Assembly (NCBI GenBank): GCA_022925895.1
Contig: JAKSYS010000010.1
Span: 238,044 to 302,043, forward strand
Direction of reading: 5' to 3'
DNA from: Fragilaria crotonensis
Taxonomy: Eukaryota; Bacillariophyta; Fragilariophyceae; Fragilariales; Fragilariaceae
Length of the DNA: 64,000 bases
Position numbers and translations under genes: made by a program. Positions 42,831 to 51,437 of this stretch are shown in pieces. How positions within the stretch are numbered: the stretch's first letter is position 1; each line of letters opens with the position of its first letter. Below the pieces are notes generated by a model, which had not been told where the DNA came from, did no database searches, and saw only the letters and a list, made by a program, of their open reading frames with translations.

Positions 42831-44424
42831 CAGTGGAACATATCTGAAAGCTGCTTTGGAGAAAACATAAGCAAACAATTCGAGCGGTGAAGTATCTTGT
42901 GTTGCAACTGCATTTCCTCCTCCAGGAACCAAAACACCAGCGGATTCGTCGCGGTTGCCTGGCGAGGACCATCCATAGTGTTCGAGGAATCTGTCGATGT
43001 ACGATTCGCACGTCACTTGGATATAGTGGCGAGATTGAATGATATCAACGCCATTGAACGAGTTGAGGACCCCTTCATCGCGAAGATCAATCTTGTCTTC
43101 AGCACAGATGACTGCGACCAATTTTCAAATTGATTCGACGTTGCGGCATCCGATGGCCAGATCGTCCACTTGTCGAGAGATAAGCATCTTCCATCCATTG
43201 TAGGTGCCGTGATACAAGCTGTGTTCGTGCGTGGTCGATTTGAAGCCATGGCGATGCAAAACCTTGTTCACGAAGCGCTCCCATAAGGCGCCGGATTCCG
43301 TATGACCTTGCAACGCGTGTTGGACTGGGAGCACATGATCGCGTGGCACGTTAAAACCGTAGCGAACGAGAAACCAGTCGGCGTACTATTGGTCAATGTA
43401 TACGAACGTCGGCTGGTCGGGAGGTGGCGAGTTGGCATAGGCAGGCGTTTGTCGCGTCGACCTTGATGCAAATGTATCCCTCGTTTGCACACAGGGCTAA
43501 AAACATCCGCATACAGGGTTGCTCTATGCATGAAGAGTATGTGTTTGCGTGCTTCAAAGCAGGAGCGGCGCGAGGGGATCCATCACAACAATTGCGTACC
43601 TTTCGCGTTCCGTCTGCCTTGATGGAGTAGTTCCAATGCTGTTGGAGGATGATGGCGCCGGCAGGTGGGTAGACGGCAGATCCATACATCTCTTGCTTTG
43701 CCATGGAGTCCAGTTGCTTTGCCTCCGCAAGTTGCCAGTCTTTCCAGTTCGATAGACGTTGCAGCTTTCGGCGTGTGAAACTGCCAAGGGTCTGTTCTTC
43801 TTCGGTCCCAAAAGCGGTGGTATTCAGACTGCGCATCATGAGCAGGAGCTGGTCGTGTGGGAGGGGCTCATGCATCATGATTGCGATACGGGGTTCCGGT
43901 GCTGCTGCGTTTGGGAGAGGAGGAGGCGCAGGCGCCGGGGAGGTCGGAGCGCGAAGGGAGTCGATGAGGCGAAGCTGGTCGACAGACAAATGAAGCGGGC
44001 TGTCGTTCGGGCGAGCGTTGACAGGGATGTAGCGGTCGGGCGCGAAGACAATCGTGAACGAGGCAGCGTCTGAGGCGGCGACGCTCGTCAAAGCGAGGAC
44101 AATGGACTCGCACGAGAAAACGGAGGTGCCATCAACAGACTCGATATAAGCACCGATGTACTTTCGTCGCACGTTGCGGATGCGGGCAGCCGAGGTACTG
44201 GGGGCAATGCCTGACAGATAACCCCGTTTGCGAATGTGGCAAGCGGAGATCTCAAAACCGAGTGTCGGGTGATCACATTTGATCGCCTGCGTGATGGAGT
44301 CGAGGCGATGAAACGGATCATCGGTTACGTCAAGGTTCATGGGAGACAAAGAAGGGCGATCGGCAGGGACGACACCGTCGGGAGCCAAGAGGCGGAGAGC
44401 CTGCTGTACATTGGGGGGGGGCAT
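42819..44424 (-). pseudogene. copia reverse transcriptase, broken and 3'-truncated
   Basis: The frame from 44424 to 43393 includes a long linker and the polymerase start (SNWKDWQLAEAKQLDSM, IKADGTRKVRNCCDGSP, and YICIKVDATNA, the motif A region). After a frameshift it continues near 43.35 kb with HALQGHTESGALWERFVNKV and the catalytic QVDDLAIGC. After another shift, near 43.12 kb, EDKIDLRDEGVLNSFNGVDI leads to the end near 42.82 kb. RNase H is absent. The catalytic Asp-Asp pair is still present, so inactivation is by frameshift and truncation. Confidence 0.7.
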
Positions 44425-45340
44425 CGGCGAGATCGTTCATGCCTTTGTCGAAACGAGCGTGTGTGGCCGTTTTGACGAGAGAACTTGCGAGATCAAAATA
44501 ATACAGGATTTTGAGAGTGCGAGAATACCCAAGAAAGACACCAAGGCGCGAGTTCGGAACGACACGTCCATAGCGTGTCGTAGTGGGACGCACGTGGACA
44601 CGGCAACCGAAGGTGCATAGTTTGGACAGAGCAATCTGGGAGTTTGCCGCCGCACAACTCATGGGTACTGGACATTCGGGCGCCATGTGGGATAAAATTG
44701 TACAGACGAACAAAATGATGGAACGCGTACGGCCAGAAAGCAGGACGGAGACTGGCGCCGGTCAACATGGCACGCAGGGCATCACTGATAGTCTGATGGG
44801 GACGTTTGCCGGGGCCATTCTGGTGGGAGGAGTCCGGACCAGTGAGCTGGGTTTGGTAGCCAAGACAAAGTTAGCGAAAGTATCAAGGATTTCGCGGCAG
44901 CGTCCAAGTTCCCCACCACCATCCATCCGAACATATTTCCCGGTGCAGGCGGGTGCATTGTTGGCGAGCCACTGATTCAACCAATCCACAGGTGGGGCTT
45001 TGGTGGCAAACGCGCGACCGATCAGTCGACCACTGAAATGGTCCTCGGTGATCAGAACGTAGCATGTTTTGCCGTTATGACCGACAAAGTTGTCGAAACG
45101 CTTGGAATCTGCGCTCTTTTGCACCATGAAAGCGAAATCGATTCCGAGACCTTGAAGACACTCGGTCGCAGTCATGGTGTTGGCATGGCCACGCGAAGTC
45201 TTTCGCAGTTTGGATGACATGCAAACCGCACATTCGTCGATAGTGTGAGGGAGGCTTAGTGCTGGCATACCCCGAGTGTGCTTGTGGAGTTCGGAGAGTC
45301 GACGGAAGTTCAGATGACCAAGGCGTTGATGCCACAACAT
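44330..45340 (-). pseudogene. copia integrase, in two frames
   Basis: The first frame (45340 down to 44762) has the HHCC zinc domain, LWHQRLGHLNFRRL then CAVC, and core acidic residues in QGLGIDFAFM and VRMDGGGELG. The second (44713 down to 44330) has the typical end of copia integrase, FGCRVHVRPTTTRYGR and LGVFLGYSRT. A frameshift near 44.75 kb separates them. It would insert element cDNA if whole. Confidence 0.65.
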
Positions 45341-45385
45341 GCGGAGTGCGCGGAGCGTCCGAGAGCGTTAACGGCGAAGCTCTGC

Positions 45386-46057
45386 TCAACGACTGACGTG
45401 GGCACATCGAGGAACTCCGGAAACGAAACCGCACGGGAAGTGGTGGTGCACGACGAGGGGTAGTAGGCAGGAGGCGGCGCGACGACCGTGGTCCAAAGGG
45501 TTGATAACGAAACGGTGAGGTCCGCAAGGCAAGGGGGCAACATGGGCATCCGACGTCGGAATGAGGAGGGCATCAGTGAAAGTCAGGCCACCGCGAAGAC
45601 GAGTAGGCTGCAAACTGATGCAGATATCCTCCGAGGGCTGAGTGGACGCGCTGCTTGGGAATCGAATCAGGCCGATGTGATCCTCGGAACTGTGCATGCT
45701 GTATCCATTGCTTGCGAGTTGCTTGGCAATGGCGCAGTGACTGATAATGACGCCGGGGATTGACGCAGTGTGGTACGTGCGTACAAAGACGCAATAGGGC
45801 ACGAAACTGGAAACATCCATCGAATTCACCAGGGCAAGAGGCGGAACGCGGAAGGCAGGAAGACACCGGAAACCGACACCACCATCAGGATGGTGAGAGT
45901 GGCTGCCGGCATCGAAGAGGCGGACCTTGGTGTTGGACCCAGCGAGTGCTCGATACGAGAAAAGGAGTGAAGAATCACTCGTCGTGCACGCCATGGAACC
46001 GTTATCGGCGTGAGCGTAGATTGCTCTCGAGTTTTGATCGTAGTATGTCTCGGACAA
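45386..46057 (-). pseudogene. copia protease region
   Basis: A 223-codon frame that begins MSETYYDQNS and contains AHADNGSMACTTSD, which sits where copia aspartic proteases have D(S/T)G. The active-site triplet reads Asp-Asn-Gly. Further strands (VISHCAIAKQLASNGYSMH) fit a pepsin-like retroviral fold. It overlaps the end of the gag frame in another frame, and continuity to integrase is broken. Confidence 0.5.
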
Positions 46058-47136
46058 ACGACGGAACAGGAAACTGTCAGAATCGACGGATGGGATATCA
46101 GATATGACGTCAAAAGGGACGTCGTCACCGCAAAAACAGATTCAAAGAACGGGGTGGTCGCATCAGGAGTGGTGCAAGATTGAAGGTCAACGACTTGGAA
46201 ACAGAGATCAAAATCGTCCGACGACTCCGGAAAAGATCCTCGCAACGCGTTCAATTGATATCCGTCGGGAGCATCTTCGGCCTCACCAGCAACATTCGGT
46301 GTGGTGTCGTCAGCGGGGTAGCTTGGTTGTACATCGGTGACCTCGACACTGTCAGGCGTCGGCCTGGAGAGGATGCTCCGAACTGTTCGAACTCCAGGAG
46401 GTGGGCGTCCATCGGCATTTCGAATGTTGATGCGGCTGCGAAAATGGGAGTGCGCAGCGGCGACTTGACTCTTGAGTTGTGGATGACGTTGCGCGAGACT
46501 CTCCGCGACAATATAGTCCACAAAACGATTGCAATCTGTCAAGGTGTGTCCGGTTTGGTGACATCCAAGGCACGCGGCTGAGTTAGCCTGGTTATGCGAC
46601 GTCGCTCGAACCAGAAGATTCACTTCGTGTTCGCCCAACAAATCGGCAGTTCCGAAGAGAGCATCGGAGGACAGAGGGGCAGTTTCGATGCGGCGCACGA
46701 TTTGATTCGATGGGGAGTACCGATCCCTTGTGGTGGGAGGCAATGGAGCTGTGACGTCGCGTCCGATCTGGATGGAGTATTGGACGAAAGTCGTGGCGAG
46801 CTGCGACATCGTGAGGTGGAACGGGAGTGTGTCCGAAGTGCGACCCGTACGGCGGTCTCGTTCCACGAGGCGACGGAACTCAGATCGCCACTCAGCGGCA
46901 AGATTGCGGACACTGAGATCGAGAGCTTCGTACTCAGAGTAGTTGCGACCAGCGATTCTCTCACGAGCCATAAAATCTTGCAGGCGGCGCAGGTAGGAGC
47001 TGAAGAGTTCTGCACGACGCTGCCGAGGGATCTCGTTGACGGTATGCAGAGCTGCCTGGAGACGTGGCTGGGTGGTGGAGTCTGAGCAAAGAGTAGATCG
47101 CATCATACCCTGTGTTCTGAATTGTGGATGCTCCAC
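45826..47136 (-). pseudogene. copia gag-like frame with CCHC zinc knuckle
   Basis: A 436-codon frame. The first two thirds look like Gag: RRAELFSSYLRRLQDFMARE, then a zinc knuckle, CLGCHQTGHTLTDC (C-x2-C-x4-H-x4-C, around 46.55 kb). The last third is out of frame with the protease that follows, so a frameshift lies near 46.0-46.1 kb. It would package element RNA if intact. Confidence 0.65.
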
Positions 47137-47698
47137 ATTTGAGAAGGAACATTACCATTCAGTGGTGGGTTGTTTGTTGATGCCCTGACCCATTCCATGC
47201 CAAGCTGAACAGTGGCAACAGTCTGAGATAAGGCAGCAATATTCTTATGCTTGCTGCCTGCATGCTCCTCTTCATCCTCTTGCTTGAGGGAATTCATCTG
47301 CATCAACAGCAAAACCAGGCATCGGGATGATTCAATTCAGGGGCTGCAGAAGTTGGATTTGTTGCAGCAACTGAAACGGAGTTTTGATTCACCCTTTCAG
47401 TCCCTAGTCCATTACCTTTGCTGGGAACACGTGTAATGTGGCTGGCCTTCGCTGGCCTTGAATTCAATATGGTTGTCTTTATTGTATTGCCACCAAGGTA
47501 ATAGTTTGCCGTGATCAAAGTCACGGCATGCTTCTTGCCGGATGATGGGATCATCTCAACGCGATAGACCACTCCATTGAGGAACTCGGTTTTTGCATTG
47601 CTTCCGAATCTTCGACGACACTCAGTCTGGGAAGTCACATGGATAGCTTTCGCGTGCACCCTTGCACCACACTGGAAATGAGGATCAGTTGCACTCAT
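47103..47698 (-). pseudogene. piggyBac-like element, N-terminal fragment
   Basis: Two overlapping minus-strand frames. The first (47698 down to 47303) contains LNGVVYRVEM and TANYYLGGNTIKTTILNSR, which resembles the N-terminal domain (GTVxxV..ADxxLGGGTxKRATLN) that precedes piggyBac-type transposases in stramenopiles (from memory). The second (47312 down to 47103) is Gln/Glu-rich and ends where the copia DNA begins. The start codon ATG at 47698 looks intact. The copia element lies between this fragment and the catalytic-domain remnants at 41.3-42.8 kb. Confidence 0.4.
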
Positions 47699-48329
47699 TT
47701 TGAGATCGATTGACGAAGATGGAGATGAGCAGTGCTGGCATTAAGCAATATCACGGTCAGGAGAATTCCAAGAACCCCAGAAATTGACAAAAAATTACAG
47801 CTCCAGAAATTCTTTAATAACTCAATTACAAAGAATTCCATCAATTGCCTATTAAACCATGCAACCATTTTCAGTTCCTAGGAGATTGGCCAAGTTTGGA
47901 GTCCCGCGGACCTTCTGGAAGCACATCCAAGATTAGCAAGTAGTACGGGGTTAATTAACCCAACATGGGGTTCATTAACCCCGTCGGGCCGCCAGACACA
48001 AAAGAGTAGGGAAGAACATTGGCGTAAGGAGTTAGTGCCATTATCCGAAACCTTAAACGATGTGTTTGTGCATTTCAGTCACGAGTGCGTGAAACATTTA
48101 AACAGGTTTCGGTGGATGGGACGGTCACACGTCATATTGCGAAACGCAAGGATTAAAGGGGCCTAATCGGGTTAATAGGTGACACTCTCTGGCTCCCTCC
48201 TACACACGTAGCTATAAAATTACGCGTCTCATAAATGTTGAAGAATTTGGCTCTTAACTAATTGTTTAATTAGTGTAAGGAACATGTGTATGAGCTTGTG
48301 TAAAGGCCAATGGAAAAGACAAATGTGAC
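47699..48329. other. intergenic DNA before the non-LTR element
   Basis: No gene seen. It contains a strong hairpin at 47945-47984 and further GGGTTAATA-like words near 48168-48176. The stretch ends with the left copy of the target-site duplication. Confidence 0.5.
47945..47984. repeat. 17-bp-arm hairpin, ACGGGGTTAAT...ATTAACCCCGT
   Basis: The arms are 11 perfect bases, one mismatch, then five more paired bases (AACCC/GGGTT), around a six-base loop AACATG. The inner GGTTAATTAACC is itself palindromic. It could be a transposon terminus or a protein-binding palindrome. Confidence 0.65.
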
Positions 48330-48347
48330 GACTCTTTAAATGTTTCT
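48330..48347 (+). repeat. target-site duplication, left copy
   Basis: GACTCTTTAAATGTTTCT, 18 bases, identical to 57356-57373. The bases on either side differ, so the match ends exactly here. It marks the insertion of the non-LTR retrotransposon between the copies. Confidence 0.9.
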
Positions 48348-48443
48348 TCACACAATTTTCTAAATTCATACTCGTAACCTACGAACCGTCCGTCGTCCGT
48401 ATTTACGTTTTTGACACGAAAGTTGTCGCGTGCTCCATCCACC

Positions 48444-48872
48444 ATGACCGAGGTCATCGGCCCTCCGGCTGCTCCCAACTTGTCGGGTTCTCCTGATCCC
48501 GATAATCCCATGTTCTATTTCGGAACAGACACATGGCTTGATCCGCCTACCAAAGTAATTGAAACAGATACAAATGATCAGATTGGAAATCCTCGAAACT
48601 TTTTCCTCGAACACTTTCGATTGACAGCCACGCCTCTTCAATGGAACCGATACATTCTCCTTGGTTTCTTCTCGCATATTGACGGCGAAAAGTTCGACAT
48701 GGAATGGACGGCGCTCCCAATCAATTTGATTCAGAGGAGCAAAATTGTCTGGTACAACTTCATGTCCTTCGTTGATCGCCACATTGATATCCCTTGTCTC
48801 CTTGAAGCATGGGCGACTCAGGTTGCACAGCCATACTTATTTGTACATGATCCCGGTTTTTTTGGAGATTAA
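48444..48872 (+). CDS. retrotransposon ORF0, 142 residues, unknown function
   Basis: Starts at an ATG in good context (CACCATGACC). The protein begins MTEVIGPPAAPNLSGSPDPD and contains FYFGTDTWLDPPTKVIE, FFLEHFRLTATPLQWNRY and IPCLLEAWATQ. I recognise no domain. It ends at TAA (48870-48872), just after a T7 run; the +1 frame continues directly into ORF1. Either it is a separate small protein or it is the natural N-terminus of ORF1, cut off by a one-base T-run error or mutation. Confidence 0.55.
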   Translation: MTEVIGPPAAPNLSGSPDPDNPMFYFGTDTWLDPPTKVIETDTNDQIGNPRNFFLEHFRLTATPLQWNRYILLGFFSHIDGEKFDMEWTALPINLIQRSKIVWYNFMSFVDRHIDIPCLLEAWATQVAQPYLFVHDPGFFGD

Positions 48873-48912
48873 CACCATCACTTCCTCGTGGGAAAGCGTC
48901 ACAACGAACAGT

Positions 48913-51129
48913 ATGGACATTGTAGACGACGCCGAATGGCGGACTGTTGGCACGGACAAACATTCACGAAAGGCCAAGAAACATGTGACATTAAATGAAC
49001 CTGAACACCGCATTCGTCCTCCGGCATCAGCACCAAAGGAAGCGACACGATCGATTTTGTCTTCGCTGACTCCTCTTCGTCGCCCAGGTATTCTCAAGAA
49101 GTCTTTGCCCTTTAGCACCCCACACGCTAAAAATCCCTCTTCGCCGACTTCTGACGATAACCCTAAACCAGCGTGGAAGCAACCAGGAACAACTCCAGCT
49201 CTTGTACTCAAAACTTCTCAACCAGTGACCCTGCCACCAATGACTGCACCACAGACTGACGGTAACCAGGGAACTGACGCATCAGTATATTCGGAAACAT
49301 CAACCCTATATCCTGATTCCCGAGCCTCGGTGAAACAGGTAAAAACCAACGATGGCACTCAGCGTATTACCATTCGTTGGACGCCCACGGAACAGCTCTC
49401 TCATCAAGACAACCCAGGTGAATGGTCAAGTGCTGCATTGGCTATGCTTCATGATCTTCTAGGCAACGACATGGGAGCGTTTTACCCGTGGGGCAACGTT
49501 TCTCTTTCCCATTGGAAATCACCTCTTTCCTTGACGGCGGCGTTACTTCACGAGTATATATCACCCAAGATAACGTACATCAGATCAACGAAGACGTTCA
49601 TTTTCGCTCTTCGATTTGGGTTCTCTACTAAAACTCCTGTCAAGTGGCTCACTAAATCTGAAACGAAGCAAGCCATGCGAAAACACAAAGTTTGGGCCAC
49701 GGTATCGAACTCCTGTAGCACGAGTGGTAACTTGGTCCACGCAGGATATATTCTTATGAAGGCACCAAATCTTACTCACAGGATTAAGTATCTTAAGAGT
49801 CTTCTAACACTGATGCCGGAAAATACTCCTTTCTTCGATATTATTCAGCTTAAGCGGACACCGACCAACCAATTGATCCATCACTTGGCAGTCCAATGTG
49901 GGGAATATCATGTTGAACCCTTGTCAAAAGCGTTATCGCATCTTCTCAAGGGCAATGGTGGCGCACTCTACCTACCACGTCTTCTGTTGGGCAACCTCTC
50001 TCCTGCCCAGATGTCGAAGTATTTTACGGTTCACGACAACTACATGAAATCGCTCCGTACCGTGACTTTGGCTCCAATGATTGAAAATCTGGACAGCGAC
50101 AGGGAGGAGTTCTTCGAAAATGGGGAAGTTGTCGTCCGATCCACTCGCGCGTGGGCGCTTTCTCTCACACTACCAAGTACTGGCCTCAACGCTCGATGTG
50201 ACATTGTCAATGGTGGCTATGCTCAGGTTGCCACTCTTTTGGTTCCTCGTCACAACTACGAGTCAATTTTACCCGAAGTCGTCAAATACAAACAACGGCT
50301 TAATCCAGTGGATCAACGAGAGGCACGTTTCAGGAAAACTATACTGGGACTACCTGGTGTGATACACATTGATCCATCCGTCCAAGAAGCTCTCGACACC
50401 CTTGAAATGATGTCATCTGAAAACGTATGGAAGCGTGCACCACCTGCAGTTCGACAGGGAGGGACCATAACTGACAACCGGAAACCTGTTCCATCTCAGG
50501 CAACTGCATCGGTCACATCAAATCTGTCACAGTCCTCCGATAGTGAATCAGACCCAGAAATTCCTCCTAAGAATAGAAAGAAAAAGACACCTAGGCGAAA
50601 GAATCAAAAGGCAGCGAAGAACCCACAGGAGGACGCATCCATGACACCATCGGTTGCCTCGATTGCTTTTTCTTGCAAAGATGAGGCTTATCAGGACCTG
50701 GAGCGTCAATTAAAAAGTGTTCTGGCTCAACGCAATCAGGATTTTAAAACCACCCAATCACAACTTCTTGACATCGACACCAAACTTAAACAGCTGGACC
50801 CACGCCTGGACAATCTCGAAGCAAAGGCCGTCCAATCAATGCAATACCATCTGGACACAAATAATGCTCTCACAGCTGTACAATCTCAAATGTCTCAGAT
50901 GATGGAGATGATGCAAAACATCACGCGTCCGACGCAACACCAGAATGGCTTAAACCATGAACGTGCTCTCCCCTCTTCACCACTTGCAGTGATAACTGAA
51001 CATCCAGTTGACTGCGCGGCGATAATCGGCGTATTTCCTAAGCAGGACACTCAATATGAGGAAACCGTTCCGTGGCCTCAAGCTCCAGTGGCTCACAACA
51101 CGAGAAGCCTCCACCCAAAAAGACCCTGA
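48913..51129 (+). CDS. retrotransposon ORF1 protein (putative RNA-binding, coiled coil)
   Basis: The protein has 738 residues from the ATG at 48913 (another in-frame ATG lies at 48847). The N-terminal part (about 1-140) is Ser/Pro/Thr-rich and basic. A globular region (about 145-500) has FALRFGFSTKTPVKW and GYAQVATLLVPRHNYES but no zinc knuckle. A Lys/Arg stretch (about 550-575, NRKKKTPRRKNQKAAKN) precedes a coiled coil (about 595-680; QRNQDFKTTQSQLLDIDTKL). This architecture is typical of LINE ORF1 proteins that trimerise and bind element RNA. Its last codons read CAC CCA AAA AGA CCC TGA and include a CCCAAAA heptamer in slippery phase. Confidence 0.75.
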   Translation: MDIVDDAEWRTVGTDKHSRKAKKHVTLNEPEHRIRPPASAPKEATRSILSSLTPLRRPGILKKSLPFSTPHAKNPSSPTSDDNPKPAWKQPGTTPALVLKTSQPVTLPPMTAPQTDGNQGTDASVYSETSTLYPDSRASVKQVKTNDGTQRITIRWTPTEQLSHQDNPGEWSSAALAMLHDLLGNDMGAFYPWGNVSLSHWKSPLSLTAALLHEYISPKITYIRSTKTFIFALRFGFSTKTPVKWLTKSETKQAMRKHKVWATVSNSCSTSGNLVHAGYILMKAPNLTHRIKYLKSLLTLMPENTPFFDIIQLKRTPTNQLIHHLAVQCGEYHVEPLSKALSHLLKGNGGALYLPRLLLGNLSPAQMSKYFTVHDNYMKSLRTVTLAPMIENLDSDREEFFENGEVVVRSTRAWALSLTLPSTGLNARCDIVNGGYAQVATLLVPRHNYESILPEVVKYKQRLNPVDQREARFRKTILGLPGVIHIDPSVQEALDTLEMMSSENVWKRAPPAVRQGGTITDNRKPVPSQATASVTSNLSQSSDSESDPEIPPKNRKKKTPRRKNQKAAKNPQEDASMTPSVASIAFSCKDEAYQDLERQLKSVLAQRNQDFKTTQSQLLDIDTKLKQLDPRLDNLEAKAVQSMQYHLDTNNALTAVQSQMSQMMEMMQNITRPTQHQNGLNHERALPSSPLAVITEHPVDCAAIIGVFPKQDTQYEETVPWPQAPVAHNTRSLHPKRP
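51114..51120 (+). promoter_or_regulatory. candidate -1 ribosomal frameshift heptamer CCCAAAA
   Basis: C CCA AAA in the ORF1 frame has the X XXY YYZ form. It lies six bases before the ORF1 stop codon. Slipping back one base leads into the -1 frame, which is open to 51437 (ORF1b). I see no compelling stem at the usual 5-9 base spacing; a weak GGATGC/GCATCT pairing starts about 22 bases downstream. Confidence 0.45.
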
Positions 51130-51137
51130 AACGATCT

Positions 51138-51437
51138 ATGCCGGATGCCGTAGAGGATCCAATGCATCTGGACTCATGTAACATCGAAGATGATGCGTCA
51201 TCCTCGTCATTTGGATCTACTCCACCTATCTATCCGGTCCCAGAGCCGATACCTCCTCCGCCGTTTCAACTTGAAATGGAGCATCCAACGCTGTCCCCAC
51301 ACGGGTCAGAAATGGAGACCGACGACACTACTACTCTTCACAACTTAGCCATGCCCGATCTGGAAGATCAATACACACTGTCCGACGCACAAGAATCGGG
51401 CGACACCACATCTCCAGACGGGGGCACTAATGGATGA
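51138..51437 (+). CDS. retrotransposon ORF1b, small acidic Pro/Ser-rich frame
   Basis: 99 residues from the ATG at 51138; the same frame is open upstream and overlaps the end of ORF1 from at least 51072. The sequence is acidic and rich in Ser, Pro and Asp (IYPVPEPIPPPPFQLEMEH). It lies in the -1 frame relative to ORF1, and its TGA overlaps the ATG of ORF2 as ATGA (51434-51437). It could be made by frameshifting as an ORF1 extension or by restarting eight bases after the ORF1 stop. No known domain. Confidence 0.5.
   Translation: MPDAVEDPMHLDSCNIEDDASSSSFGSTPPIYPVPEPIPPPPFQLEMEHPTLSPHGSEMETDDTTTLHNLAMPDLEDQYTLSDAQESGDTTSPDGGTNG
51434..51437 (+). promoter_or_regulatory. ATGA stop-start overlap between ORF1b and ORF2
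   Basis: The ATG of ORF2 (51434-51436) overlaps the TGA of the preceding frame (51435-51437). Such overlaps serve termination-reinitiation in some LINEs (for example SART1) and mycoviruses. A second ATG follows directly at 51437. Confidence 0.6.

Larger units (their letters stand above)
42819..47136 (-). mobile_element. broken Ty1/copia retrotransposon (gag to reverse transcriptase), no LTRs seen
   Basis: On the minus strand the order is gag, protease, integrase, reverse transcriptase, which defines Ty1/copia. The frame is broken repeatedly and the RNase H end is missing: recognisable coding stops near 42.82 kb, after the reverse-transcriptase thumb. I found no matching LTR at either side. 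The base composition is CpG-rich, in sharp contrast to the CpG-poor DNA on both sides, so the element arrived later than the repeat it interrupts. The style matches diatom copia (CoDi-type) elements. Confidence 0.75.
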
